From an uncultured Acidimicrobiales bacterium (GTDB taxonomy: Bacteria; Actinomycetota; Acidimicrobiia; Acidimicrobiales; SHLQ01), in contig CAKZVC010000009.1 of the NCBI GenBank assembly GCA_937922235.1, positions 99,096 to 147,898 of the forward strand: a stretch of 48,803 nucleotides of DNA, in the 5' to 3' direction. Position numbers and translations under genes: made by a program. The notes under the pieces were generated by a model that searched no databases, was not told where the DNA came from, and saw only the letters and a program-made list of their open reading frames with translations. Shown one piece after another: positions 27,109 through 35,322 of this stretch. Positions within the stretch are counted from its first letter, which is position 1, and every line of letters begins with the position of its first letter.

Positions 27109-27489
27109 ATGGAAGACACGAACGTAAAGCCAGTCATCACCGTCCCGCAGGGTCCGGCCCCAACCGAGCTCGTTATCGAGGATCTCATCGAGGGTGACGG
27201 CCAGGAAGCTACCGCTGGTATGCAGGTCACGGTTGACTACGCCGGAATCAGCTGGTCGAACGGCCGCGAGTTCGATGCATCGTGGAACCGCAATGACACT
27301 TTTGCGTTCGGCCTCGGTGCCGGCCAGGTCATCCCAGGGTGGGACCAGGGCGTGCAGGGCATGAAGGTCGGCGGACGTCGTCGTCTCACTATCCCACCAG
27401 CTATGGCCTACGGATCGAGCGGCGCTGGTGGCGTGATTGCACCAAACGAGACGCTGATCTTCGTCGTCGACCTTCGCAACGTCGGCTAG
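27109..27489 (+). CDS. FKBP-type peptidyl-prolyl cis-trans isomerase
   Basis: The 126-residue protein is a single FKBP domain without signal peptide, so cytosolic. Typical segments are LVIEDLIEGDGQEATAGMQV, VTVDYAGISWSNGREFDASW, FAFGLGAGQVIPGWDQGVQG (the VIxGWDxGVxGM active-site loop) and IPPAMAYGSSGAGGVIAPNE, ending with LIFVVDLRNV. The FKBP pocket residues Tyr, Asp, Phe, Val-Ile and Trp are present. It helps refold proline-limited polypeptides. Its stop codon overlaps the convergent oxygenase gene by 4 bases. Confidence 0.94.
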   Translation: MEDTNVKPVITVPQGPAPTELVIEDLIEGDGQEATAGMQVTVDYAGISWSNGREFDASWNRNDTFAFGLGAGQVIPGWDQGVQGMKVGGRRRLTIPPAMAYGSSGAGGVIAPNETLIFVVDLRNVG

Positions 27490-28361
27490 GACACGTAGTC
27501 CGTACTTGGCTCGATCGGCGTCATGATCCAATTCATGGCGCCGACGAATGTCTTCGTGGCCGGAGCGACCATCGCATCGCTGACAATCGGAATGCGTGGC
27601 GGTAGCCACAGACGGCGCCGACCCCACGACGGCAGCAGGTTGATCGCCGCAGTCACGATGATCATGTATGGCGCTTGTGCTGCCGGCTTGTTTGGCGGGA
27701 ACAGAATCCATCGCACGGTTTCGCGTGCTTGCCCGTCGAACTTCAGCTCCGGGATGTAGCTCTTGAGCCGAGCGTCGAGCTCGACCACGGTGCGAGGAGC
27801 ATCGATAACGCCGAGCGCTTCGCCGACACGAGCCATCTCGGCGACGTACTGATCGGCTTCGGCGTCGGTCAGCCGCTCAGATCCATAGCGCTGATACGCC
27901 CGCAAGAAGCCGTCGACTTCGGTGCAATGGACCCAGGCGAGGTTGTGCGGATCGTTCGCTTCGTAGGGCTCGCCCGCCGGGGTTTCTCCGACGACTCGGT
28001 CGTGCACCTTGCGAATGACCTTGACCATTCGCTCGGCTTCTTCGGCGCTTCCGTATGTCGTTGTGCCGAGGAACTTCGCGGTGCGATGAAGGCGACCGAA
28101 GGGATCGTCCTTGTAGTTCGAGTGTTGGGCCACCCCGGACATTGTTGGCGGGTGCAGGGTCTGCATGAGCAGCGATTGCACGCCACCGATCATCGGGGCT
28201 GCGCTGGCATGAATCTTCCACGTCACGCTGTCGGGTCCGAACCACCCGTCTTCAGCGGGGGTGATTCCCCCATGCGGCGACGCGTCGCCGGTGATGTATC
28301 CGCGGACGGTTCGCTGAAGCTCGCGACGAATTCCTGCGACAGGAGTGAGCATTTCGGCCAT
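27486..28361 (-). CDS. Oxygenase MpaB family protein (DUF2236)
   Basis: The 291-residue protein has the DUF2236 signature: WFGPDSVTWKIHASAAPMIGG, LLMQTLHPPTMSGVAQHS, DPFGRLHRTAKFLGTTTYGS, and then KVHDRVVGETPAGEPYEAND with NLAWVHCTEVDGFLRAYQ. The conserved His, Arg and Asp residues match the heme-b pocket of fungal MpaB and latex-clearing-protein relatives, which use oxygen to cleave polyprenyl or rubber-like chains. The substrate is unknown. The ATG at 28361 is supported by TACCGT ending 6 nt upstream. Confidence 0.83.
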   Translation of the reverse strand: MAEMLTPVAGIRRELQRTVRGYITGDASPHGGITPAEDGWFGPDSVTWKIHASAAPMIGGVQSLLMQTLHPPTMSGVAQHSNYKDDPFGRLHRTAKFLGTTTYGSAEEAERMVKVIRKVHDRVVGETPAGEPYEANDPHNLAWVHCTEVDGFLRAYQRYGSERLTDAEADQYVAEMARVGEALGVIDAPRTVVELDARLKSYIPELKFDGQARETVRWILFPPNKPAAQAPYMIIVTAAINLLPSWGRRRLWLPPRIPIVSDAMVAPATKTFVGAMNWIMTPIEPSTDYVS

Positions 28362-28367
28362 TCCCCA

Positions 28368-28373
28368 ACGGTA
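28368..28373 (-). promoter_or_regulatory. -10 box TACCGT of the MpaB-type gene
   Basis: On the minus strand TACCGT is followed by 6 nt (TGGGGA) and ATG 28361. Confidence 0.4.
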
Positions 28374-28466
28374 CGGGGCTTTCGCGGGGCATGTATGCCG
28401 CGATCAAGGTTGCTTGTGGCGATGCCGAAGAAACGGGGGTCTGCGGGTTGGTGAGGAGGACTGCGA

Positions 28467-29120
28467 ATGCGAAGCCGTTCAAACGCCCTACGACTGACTC
28501 GCGCAGGCGTAGGCACCGCAAGTGTGGCGAGCTTCGTTGGTGTTGTGACCGCACTTGGACCTCTCTCTACGGACGAGGCGGCAACGACGATCGTCGCTGA
28601 CGAAACCATCGAGGCAGCAAATCGCTCTGTTGGAAAGATGGTCGGCGTTCCGAGCGAGGCTCCCGGCCCCACCGCGGATGCCGAGGTTGTCCCACCACCA
28701 AGCGCGCTTGCCTTCAGCGCAGAGGCGTATGACCCGGGCCTGGCGTCGATCGCGTCATCGAACACCCTTACGTCAACCACAACTACATCAACCACGCCTA
28801 CATCAACTACGACTGCCGCTCCACCAACCACTACCACCCGGCCGCCGACCGCCCCTACGACCGCCGCGCCAACAACGGTGGCGCCAACAACGACTGCGCC
28901 GCCGACGACAACTGCAGAAAGTACAGCTGCACCAACGACCGCCGCTCCGACAACCCTTTCTCCAACGACTGCAGCCCCAACAACCGCAGCGCCAACAACA
29001 GCGGCACCAACAACAGCGGCACCAACGACCGCAGCCCCGACGACGGCTCCAACCACAACTGTGGTGACAACTACGTCGACTCCGGCAACCACACTTCCTC
29101 CACTGACGGGTGCCAGCTGA
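28467..29120 (+). CDS. Secreted Thr/Pro-rich low-complexity protein ending in TGAS
   Basis: The 217-residue protein begins with a signal sequence (MRSRSNALRLTRAGVGTASV, then hydrophobic ASFVGVVTALG) and a short acidic region to about residue 95. From about 98 to 205 it is a stalk of APTT, TTT and STTTT units. It ends abruptly with TLPPLTGAS. No FMN-binding, sortase or other globular domain follows. GAGGAGG sits 6 nt before ATG 28467, so the start is firm. TGA overlaps the ApbE ATG (TGATG), so the two are translated together. It may be the flavinylated partner of ApbE, but this is inference. Confidence 0.6.
   Translation: MRSRSNALRLTRAGVGTASVASFVGVVTALGPLSTDEAATTIVADETIEAANRSVGKMVGVPSEAPGPTADAEVVPPPSALAFSAEAYDPGLASIASSNTLTSTTTTSTTPTSTTTAAPPTTTTRPPTAPTTAAPTTVAPTTTAPPTTTAESTAAPTTAAPTTLSPTTAAPTTAAPTTAAPTTAAPTTAAPTTAPTTTVVTTTSTPATTLPPLTGAS
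28776..29110 (+). repeat. Thr/Pro/Ala-rich coding repeat
   Basis: Units such as GCGCCAACAACN and GCTCCAACCACN code for APTT. The repeated DNA produces long but spurious Val/Gly-rich frames on the other strand. Confidence 0.85.
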
Positions 29121-30055
29121 TGGTCGCTACTCAGCTGCGCCTGCACGAAGCGACCTTCCGTGCGTTTGGATCGAACTGTCGCGTGGTGTGCGACGTCAAC
29201 TCGTCCGTCGACTTCGCGATCTCGCGTCTCGAGGACCTGGAGAGTCGATGGAGTCGCTTTCGGTCAACCAGCGAGGTCAACGAGGTCAATAGCCGCCCGG
29301 GCGAATGGTGCGAAGTCTCGATGATCACCGCTGACCTCTTTGCCGCCGGTGCACGAGCGGCTGAGCTGACGCACGGCACAGTGAACCCGCTCATGCTCCA
29401 TCAGATCGAACACCTTGGCTACGCCCGCTCGCACGAACATCTTGATCTATCGACCTCACAACTCACCGCATCGATATCGATCGACCCGGGACACACCGGG
29501 GCGGTAGAGGTGGACGGCGGATCGGTTCGCATACCTCACGGGACGGGTTTCGATCCTGGCGGCGTTGGCAAGGGGCTTGCTGCCGACCTCGTCGTCACCG
29601 ACCTCGTCGAGCAAGGTGCATCGTGGGCGATGGTTTCGCTCGGCGGCGACATTCGCTTCGCCGGACCAGCTGTTGCCAAGGTTGCCCCGGCCGTGCATAT
29701 CGATGACCCGCGAGTTCCGGGCGCAGTCCTCGGAGCAACACGGCTTGTCGGCGGTGCACTGGCCACGAGTAGCACCGTGCGTCGTCGATGGAATGCCGAT
29801 GGCGCCGTGCATCATCATCTGCTCGATCCGGCGACCGGTATGCCCAGCACGTCGCCACGCATTGCCGCCTCGGTGTACGCGCCGAGCGCATGGCTTGCAG
29901 ATGTGGCCGCGAAAGCGGTCATCATCAACCCGTCACTCGGGCAACTCGATCTCAACGCATGGGGAGCCGAAGGTGTTGCCTTCACCCAGTCGGACACGAT
30001 CGATCTAGGAATGCCCGTACTGCCCCTAGAGGCAGAGGCAAAGGCAGCATCATGA
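29120..30055 (+). CDS. apbE: FAD:protein FMN transferase (ApbE)
   Basis: The 311-residue protein moves FMN from FAD onto Thr or Ser of target redox proteins outside the cytosol. Motifs: SRWSRFRSTSEVNEVN (about 50-65), the FAD-binding FDPGGVGKGLAADLV (about 147-161), SLGGDIRFAG, and HHHLLDPATGMPS (about 231-243), all standard for ApbE. No signal peptide is visible at its ATG, which overlaps the previous stop codon, so it may be cytosolic or Mg-dependent on the inner face. The operon continues with a ferric-reductase-like membrane protein after a 4-base overlap. Confidence 0.92.
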   Translation: MVATQLRLHEATFRAFGSNCRVVCDVNSSVDFAISRLEDLESRWSRFRSTSEVNEVNSRPGEWCEVSMITADLFAAGARAAELTHGTVNPLMLHQIEHLGYARSHEHLDLSTSQLTASISIDPGHTGAVEVDGGSVRIPHGTGFDPGGVGKGLAADLVVTDLVEQGASWAMVSLGGDIRFAGPAVAKVAPAVHIDDPRVPGAVLGATRLVGGALATSSTVRRRWNADGAVHHHLLDPATGMPSTSPRIAASVYAPSAWLADVAAKAVIINPSLGQLDLNAWGAEGVAFTQSDTIDLGMPVLPLEAEAKAAS

Positions 30056-30720
30056 GCGTCGAGTTCGTCGATCAGATCTGGTGGTTCATGAGCCGAGCAG
30101 CTGGCAGCGTTGCCTGGGTACTGCTCAGTTTGTCGATGATTGTCGGCATGTCGCAGACGCGACGGGGGAGTGGTCCGCTTCCCGCAGGCTGGTCGCTCGA
30201 TCTGCACCGCTTCTTGTCGATGCTGTCGCTCACGTTTTTGACGATCCACATGGCCGCCCTTGTGCCCGACAACTTTGTCGAGTTCGGATTGGCCGAGCTC
30301 TTCGTGCCGATGGCATCGACATGGGAGCCCGGTGCGGTCGCGTGGGGAATTGTTGGTTTCTGGCTGGTCGTGTGTGTCGAGGTGACCTCACTGCTGCGAT
30401 CACGAATCCCGAATCGTGTCTGGCGAGCGCTGCACTTGCTGAGCTTCATCGTGTGGATCTCGGCAACCGTGCACCTCTTCTACGCCGGCACCGATGTGGG
30501 CCACCCAGTCTTCCGGGGTGTGCAAGTCGTCATGATCGGCTCGGTCGCCATCATGTTTTTGCGACGGATCGCCGATGTCGTCCGCAACCGAGTTGATCCG
30601 TTCGCTTCGGTGCCCCGGCCAACGCCACTGCCCAACTCAGCTGTTAGGGCGCTGCCGATCGAGGAACCGATAAACATCGACGAGGTCGACCCCTGGGAAG
30701 GGCGAGAACTTGCCGCTTGA
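30052..30720 (+). CDS. Ferric-reductase-like heme membrane protein
   Basis: The 222-residue protein has six hydrophobic segments, for example GSVAWVLLSLSMIVGMS, HRFLSMLSLTFLTIHMAALV, VAWGIVGFWLVVCVEVTSLL and LHLLSFIVWISATVHLFYAG. The paired His residues (HRFLS and IHMAAL; LHLLS and VHLFYAG) fit the bis-heme layout of ferric-reductase-like membrane domains (MsrQ/YedZ-type). It lacks the NAD- and FAD-binding domains of full reductases. ATG overlaps the ApbE stop in an ATGA. The last 84 bases overlap the 3' end of the minus-strand regulator gene. It probably passes electrons to a flavoprotein outside the membrane. Confidence 0.78.
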   Translation: MSVEFVDQIWWFMSRAAGSVAWVLLSLSMIVGMSQTRRGSGPLPAGWSLDLHRFLSMLSLTFLTIHMAALVPDNFVEFGLAELFVPMASTWEPGAVAWGIVGFWLVVCVEVTSLLRSRIPNRVWRALHLLSFIVWISATVHLFYAGTDVGHPVFRGVQVVMIGSVAIMFLRRIADVVRNRVDPFASVPRPTPLPNSAVRALPIEEPINIDEVDPWEGRELAA

Positions 30721-32085
30721 TGGCGGGAGTGCCGTCAGCACGTGACTTCGCTGCGCTGCTGATGGCCATGCAACGTCTTCCCATCGGGCCACGAGGTCGG
30801 GGTCGGGGGCGGTTCGAGATGAGCGAGCATCGAGTTTGCGGATCGTGTCACCACCGCGGAAGTGCTTGGCGAGCTCGGACGTTGTTCCGATGCTGACCGC
30901 ATACGGATTCGATGATGCGTCCTCGATGTAGGTAGCGCACCACCAATCGCCGCCGTCGGTCGTCGTGTGCTGGTAGTGCAGCATGAAGCTCTTGCTTGCC
31001 TGCCACGCCTGGCGGACGCCCCAGTGTCGGGACACGCGCATGCCCTCGACCGTGCCATCGGCATCGGCTGGGTAGTCGATGCCGTCGTTCTCGTAGGCTT
31101 TCGAGACGACGCCATCAGGGTTGCAGCGAAGGAAGTGGACCGGGAGCCCGAGGTGTTCAGTCGCCAGGTTGGTGAACCGGTGGGCTGCCATCTCGTAGGA
31201 GACGTAGAACGCTTCCTTCAAATCCTCGATCGACACGTCGTTTTGTTCGTGCAGGCGGCTGAGCAACTCGACTGCGGGCTTCTCGGGGATGAGCGCGGCG
31301 GCTGCGAAGTAGTTCGATTCAACCCGTTGGCGGAGGTAGTCGCCGAAGTCCTTCGTTGCGGAGTGATCGAGGGCGTAGTGGCCGAGCGTTTGGAGCACGA
31401 CCGAGCGAGCAGCGCGCAGCTCAACTTCTTCTCGTAGCGGGATGTAGATGATGCGGTTTCGCTGGTCGGTGACCGAACGAGCCGAGCTTGGCATTCCCAT
31501 TGCCCGTTCGAGCTTGAAGCCGAAGTGGCTGGCGAGCTCGGTGATGTGGCGCTCCGACAGCGGGCCCGAACCCGGATAGTCGATCTGGTCGATCGCGTCA
31601 GAGACGATCGTCTCGATGTCTTTGAAGTAGTTGTTGCGGCTACGCATTTCTTCACGAAGCTCGGCGTTCGCCGCGCGCGCCTTATCTTCGGCGCGCAGCG
31701 CTCGGTCGCTGCTGTTCGGCATGGTTTGCCAGAGCGCAACCAGGTGCTCGAGCACCTCGTCGCCAAGCTTCGCGTTTGGCTTTAGGTGGGGAAGGCCGAG
31801 CGCCTGATAGCGAGGGTCGGCTTGGGCCCGTTCGAGTTCGAGCTCGAGCTCAGCACGACGGTTCGGGGGTGTGCTGTCGACGATGTCTGCCACGGACACA
31901 TCGAGTGCGTCCGAGAGCGAGTTGAGCAGTCCGATCTTCGGCTCGATGCGACCATTTTCTAGCTGCGAGAGGTAGGGGACCGGCTTGTCCACCTTTGCTC
32001 CGAGCTCCGCCAGGGTCAGCTTCTGCTTCTTGCGGTAGTGCCGGATCCGATGCCCAAGGACGCCCAGATCAAGTTCGTCAGCCAT
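30637..32085 (-). CDS. RamB-type XRE / ImmA-IrrE regulator
   Basis: The 482-residue protein starts with an XRE helix-turn-helix (HRIRHYRKKQKLTLAELGAKV, then PYLSQLENGRIEPK) at about residues 10-65. An alpha-helical linker follows to about 180. Residues 180-330 hold an ImmA/IrrE-type fold with LGHYALDH in place of the usual HExxH, and the last third fits the DUF2083 (short-chain fatty acyl regulator) region. This is the architecture of RamB, which controls glyoxylate-cycle genes in corynebacteria. The ATG at 32085 is used (GAGAG 5 nt upstream). It is divergent from the malate-synthase-like gene. Confidence 0.85.
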   Translation of the reverse strand: MADELDLGVLGHRIRHYRKKQKLTLAELGAKVDKPVPYLSQLENGRIEPKIGLLNSLSDALDVSVADIVDSTPPNRRAELELELERAQADPRYQALGLPHLKPNAKLGDEVLEHLVALWQTMPNSSDRALRAEDKARAANAELREEMRSRNNYFKDIETIVSDAIDQIDYPGSGPLSERHITELASHFGFKLERAMGMPSSARSVTDQRNRIIYIPLREEVELRAARSVVLQTLGHYALDHSATKDFGDYLRQRVESNYFAAAALIPEKPAVELLSRLHEQNDVSIEDLKEAFYVSYEMAAHRFTNLATEHLGLPVHFLRCNPDGVVSKAYENDGIDYPADADGTVEGMRVSRHWGVRQAWQASKSFMLHYQHTTTDGGDWWCATYIEDASSNPYAVSIGTTSELAKHFRGGDTIRKLDARSSRTAPDPDLVARWEDVAWPSAAQRSHVLTALPPSSGKFSPFPGVDLVDVYRFLDRQRPNS

Positions 32086-32154
32086 TGCTCTCTCAACTTT
32101 CTTCGCCCGACCCGCCAATCGGGGAACGCAACTTCACCCCTTTTTACCGCCTAG

Positions 32155-32165
32155 ACAAGACTTGT
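32155..32165. promoter_or_regulatory. Palindrome ACAAGaCTTGT in the RamB-type intergenic region
   Basis: A perfect 5-base inverted repeat around one A, in the AT-richer 171-base region between the two divergent starts (32086-32256). It could be an operator for the RamB-type protein. The region also has the AT-rich strings CTTTTTACC and ATTATGAAAACAG. Confidence 0.4.
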
Positions 32166-32256
32166 GCCTGTTTTTGGGCTGAATGGGCTACCGGATGCCA
32201 CAACTTTACCGAGATTATGAAAACAGAACAATTGGTGGCGGAACCCAAAGGTTGAC

Positions 32257-32886
32257 ATGAGCATTCAGGTCCACGAAGCAAACACCCACATCGAACCACT
32301 GGCGGAAGCGCTCGTGAGCAGCGCGCCGGGCGTTGAAGTTGTGCTGCCGAGCGCGGCCATCGATTCGGCCCTCGATGTGCAATCGATGCGCCTTCTCGGC
32401 GTCTTGCAGCGCCGCACCTGGAAGCATCAGCGCACGATGATGCAGCGCCGCTCGATGAAGGCCATCTCGTTGGTCTCGGAGCCATTTGAGCCGATTGCGG
32501 TGACGAACCCGCTTCACGTTGACCTCATCGGAGCGTCGAGCTGGGACGAGCGCCTTAGCGTCCTGCGTGCTGCTGTTTCTCACTTCGCCGACGATGCGAG
32601 CGGCCACGACGTTGTTGTGTCGACCCGAGGTTGGGACTCCACCGAAGCTGGAGTGCTGGTCGATGGGCGCGCAGCTAGTGGTGCAGCGTTCGATGTAGCG
32701 ACGATGGTTTCGACGTGCGTCGATCAGTTCCGCCGCGGCGAGCAGCCGTTTGCGTTTCTCGTGCCCGAGCCTGACGATGCGTCGGCAGCAAAGCTGTGGG
32801 CCGAGCTGATCTCGATCGCCGAAGATCGCCTCGGAATCGATCGCGGCACCGTACGTTTCACCAGCACGCTCACGAACAACGCCTAG
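32257..32886 (+). CDS. Truncated malate-synthase-like protein (probable pseudoenzyme)
   Basis: The 209-residue protein matches malate synthase A (about 530 residues) over two blocks. Residues 40-110 match the helical part up to the VEITGP/MADFED region (here VDLIGA). Residues 118-205 match VRVRG ... E-K-H-V ... G-x-A-x-x-G-x-x-FD-x-A ... PYFYLP ... W-x-x-x-x-x-x-AEDR ... RGT: TRGWDSTEAGVLVDGRAASG, AAFDVAT, PFAFLVPEP, AEDRLGIDRGT. About 60 residues between them and the whole C-terminal half are missing, and the catalytic Glu of LIET is replaced (STLTNN). So malate cannot be expected as product. It is divergent from a RamB-type regulator. Confidence 0.65.
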   Translation: MSIQVHEANTHIEPLAEALVSSAPGVEVVLPSAAIDSALDVQSMRLLGVLQRRTWKHQRTMMQRRSMKAISLVSEPFEPIAVTNPLHVDLIGASSWDERLSVLRAAVSHFADDASGHDVVVSTRGWDSTEAGVLVDGRAASGAAFDVATMVSTCVDQFRRGEQPFAFLVPEPDDASAAKLWAELISIAEDRLGIDRGTVRFTSTLTNNA

Positions 32887-32930
32887 CGGGCGACCTTCCC
32901 CGCGTTCGCGTACTGAGCTACAACTAGGTC

Positions 32931-33620
32931 ATGGGCGTTATGCAGATCGACCGTGGCTCGGACGCTCGAGCCGATGATCTCCGGTCGTTGCGCGACGTGC
33001 TTCGCACCTACGTAACGCATCGTTCGCCGCAGCTCATGGCCGTCGGCATTCTTGTCGCCGTTGGCATTCGCCTGTTGGTTGGAAGTTACGGCTGGGCTGA
33101 CGTGGCGATCATCGTTGCCACCCTCGCCCTCACTGGGGTGGTCGAATGGGTGCTGCATCTCTTTGTGCTGCACGCCCCCGACGACTCGGTTCGGATGACG
33201 AAGTACAAGACGGGCGCCGGCCATCGCGAGCACCACCTCGATCCGCCAAATATTGGTTGGCTCATGCTTGGCCCGATCGACGTTGTCGTGTTCCTTGGCA
33301 TGCTCGCTGTCTGGAACCTGACGTGGCCGCTCGCGGTTGCGTTCGCCTTCGGAGCTCCACTCGTGCCTACCTATCTCACTGCACTTCTGTCGTCGTATGT
33401 GATGTTGGCTCACTACGAGTGGACGCACCTGTTGGCGCACGCCAGATACCGCCCGAAGTTTCGGTACTACAAACGGCTCGCAGCCAACCATCGGTTGCAT
33501 CACTATCGCAACGAGCACTACTGGCTCGGTGTCACGTCGAACGTCGGCGATCGATTGCTGCGGACGCTTCCTGCATCGAAATCCGACGTGCCCCTCTCCG
33601 ACACTGCGCGCACCCTCTAG
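32931..33620 (+). CDS. Fatty-acid hydroxylase / sterol-desaturase family protein
   Basis: The 229-residue membrane protein has about four helices and the His boxes of the di-iron hydroxylases: EWVLHLFVLH, HREHHLDP, HYEWTHLLAH and NHRLHHYRNEHYWLGV. This spacing is closest to short fatty-acid or carotenoid hydroxylases. It differs from the hydroxylase at 5926, with which it shares only the His-box plan. The start is ATG 32931, preceded by TACAAC ending 6 nt upstream; the in-frame ATG three codons later is possible. A Gln-tRNA synthetase gene starts 9 bases after the stop. Confidence 0.83.
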   Translation: MGVMQIDRGSDARADDLRSLRDVLRTYVTHRSPQLMAVGILVAVGIRLLVGSYGWADVAIIVATLALTGVVEWVLHLFVLHAPDDSVRMTKYKTGAGHREHHLDPPNIGWLMLGPIDVVVFLGMLAVWNLTWPLAVAFAFGAPLVPTYLTALLSSYVMLAHYEWTHLLAHARYRPKFRYYKRLAANHRLHHYRNEHYWLGVTSNVGDRLLRTLPASKSDVPLSDTARTL

Positions 33621-33623
33621 CCT
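33618..33623 (+). promoter_or_regulatory. -10 box TAGCCT of glnS
   Basis: TAGCCT overlaps the stop codon of the hydroxylase gene and is followed by 6 nt (GACGGT) and GTG 33630, supporting this GTG as a leaderless start. Confidence 0.5.
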
Positions 33624-33629
33624 GACGGT

Positions 33630-35312
33630 GTGAGCGAAGACAGCACTGAACACACCCCGATCGACTTCATTCGCGAGAAGATCAACAGCGACAACGAGTC
33701 GGGCAAATACGGAAACCGGGTGCAGACCCGCTTCCCGCCCGAACCCAACGGCTATCTCCACATCGGACACGCCAAGTCGATCTGTTTGAACTTCGGTCTC
33801 GCCGACGACTACGACGGCGTCTGCAACCTTCGCTTCGACGACACGAACCCCGAAACCGAAGACCAAGACTTCGTCGACGGCATCATCGAAGATGTGCGTT
33901 GGCTCGGGTACGAGCCAAACGAGGTCGTGTATGCATCGGACTACTTCGAGCAGCTGTATCAGTGGGCCGAGTCGTTGATCGAGCGCGGTCTTGCCTACGT
34001 CGACGATCAAGATGCCGAGACCATCAGCGAACAGCGTGGCGGTTTCACGACGCCCGGGCAGAACAGCCCGTTCCGCGATCGCACCGCCGACGAGAACATG
34101 GCCTTGTTCCGCGGAATGCGTGCGGGCGACTTCGCCGATGGCGAGAAGGTGTTGCGCGCCAAGATCGACATGAACCACGAGAACATGCAGATGCGCGACC
34201 CGGTGCTCTACCGCATCCGTCGTGAACATCACGTTCGCACAGGAACCGACTGGATCATCTTCCCGACGTACGACTGGGCGCATGGTCAAAGCGATGCGAT
34301 CGAGAAGGTGACGCACAGCATCTGCACGCTCGAGTTCGATACCCATCGGGCGCTCTACGACTGGTGCCTTGAGAACCTCGAGCTTCCAGCCGAGAAGCCC
34401 GAGCAGACCGAGTTTGCTCGCCTCAACCTCACGCACACGATCACGTCGAAGCGCAAGCTCAAGGCGCTCGTCGAGGACGGCAGTGTCGACGGCTGGGACG
34501 ACCCTCGCATGCCGACGATTCGCGGCATGCGGCGCCGCGGCTACCCGGCGGCGTCGATCCGTGCCTTCATGGATCACATCGGCGTGTCGAAAGCGAACAG
34601 TACCCACGACATCGAGTTGCTCGAATCGTTCATCCGCACCGAGCTCAACAAGATCTCGTTGCGTCGGATGGCAGTGCTGCGTCCGCTCAAGGTGGTCATC
34701 ACAAACTGGCCTGAAGGTCAGAGCGACATGCGCGAGGCGATCAACAATCCCGAGGATGACACTGCGGGAACCCGAGAGGTTCCGTTCAGCGGCGAGCTCT
34801 GGATCGAACAGGACGACTTCGCGCTCGACCCGCCACCGAAGTACTACCGACTGACGATCGGCCGAGAGGTTCGCTTGCGGGCTGGCTACTTCATCACGGC
34901 GAATGATGTTGTGACCGACGATGACGGCAACGTCGTCGAGGTCCATTGCACGTACGACCCCGAGACTGCGGGCGGGCAAGCGCCCGACGGTCGCAAGGTA
35001 AAGGCGACGATCCACTGGGTGTCTGCCGCTACTGCTGTCGACGCAACCGTGCATCTCTACGACCGCCTGTTCACCGACTCGCACCCCGGGTCCGGCGACA
35101 CCGAACCGCTCTCGAGTCTGAACCCGGACTCTCGCGAGACCGTTCAAGCCAAGCTCGAACCCGCACTTGCCGACATCGAGCCAGGCCAGGTCGTGCAGTT
35201 CGAACGGCTCGGCTACTTCGCTGCCGATATCGACGATGCGTCGGTCTTCCACCGCACCGTCGGCCTCCGAGACGAGTGGGCGAACATTCAGAAGCGCAAG
35301 CAGAACGGCTAG
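33630..35312 (+). CDS. glnS: Glutaminyl-tRNA synthetase
   Basis: The 560-residue class I synthetase charges tRNA-Gln with glutamine. FPPEPNGYLHIGHAKS (HIGH at residues 44-47) is the first ATP site, LRFDDTNPETEDQDFVDGI is typical of GlnRS/GluRS of the eukaryote-like branch, and the second signature appears as TSKRKL (about residue 270) in place of KMSKS. HDVDTHPGG-like GlnRS specificity region and the two C-terminal beta-barrels (from about 340) are present. Many actinobacteria have no GlnRS and make Gln-tRNA via GatCAB, so its presence is notable. Confidence 0.95.
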   Translation: MSEDSTEHTPIDFIREKINSDNESGKYGNRVQTRFPPEPNGYLHIGHAKSICLNFGLADDYDGVCNLRFDDTNPETEDQDFVDGIIEDVRWLGYEPNEVVYASDYFEQLYQWAESLIERGLAYVDDQDAETISEQRGGFTTPGQNSPFRDRTADENMALFRGMRAGDFADGEKVLRAKIDMNHENMQMRDPVLYRIRREHHVRTGTDWIIFPTYDWAHGQSDAIEKVTHSICTLEFDTHRALYDWCLENLELPAEKPEQTEFARLNLTHTITSKRKLKALVEDGSVDGWDDPRMPTIRGMRRRGYPAASIRAFMDHIGVSKANSTHDIELLESFIRTELNKISLRRMAVLRPLKVVITNWPEGQSDMREAINNPEDDTAGTREVPFSGELWIEQDDFALDPPPKYYRLTIGREVRLRAGYFITANDVVTDDDGNVVEVHCTYDPETAGGQAPDGRKVKATIHWVSAATAVDATVHLYDRLFTDSHPGSGDTEPLSSLNPDSRETVQAKLEPALADIEPGQVVQFERLGYFAADIDDASVFHRTVGLRDEWANIQKRKQNG

Positions 35313-35322
35313 TTGAGTCCTC

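Noticed and set aside
28776..29110. Possible CRISPR array or minisatellite
   Set aside because: The repeats are short codon-level units without constant spacers, inside an open frame.
28223..29146. Minus-strand Val/Gly/Ala-rich frame opposite the Thr-rich gene
   Set aside because: It is the reverse complement of ACN/GCN/CCN repeats; it has no promoter and overlaps the MpaB gene.
32201..32256. RamB-box (AAACTTTGCAAA-like) before the malate-synthase-like gene
   Set aside because: ACAACTTTACCGA nearby matches only half of the remembered motif, too weak to report as a site.
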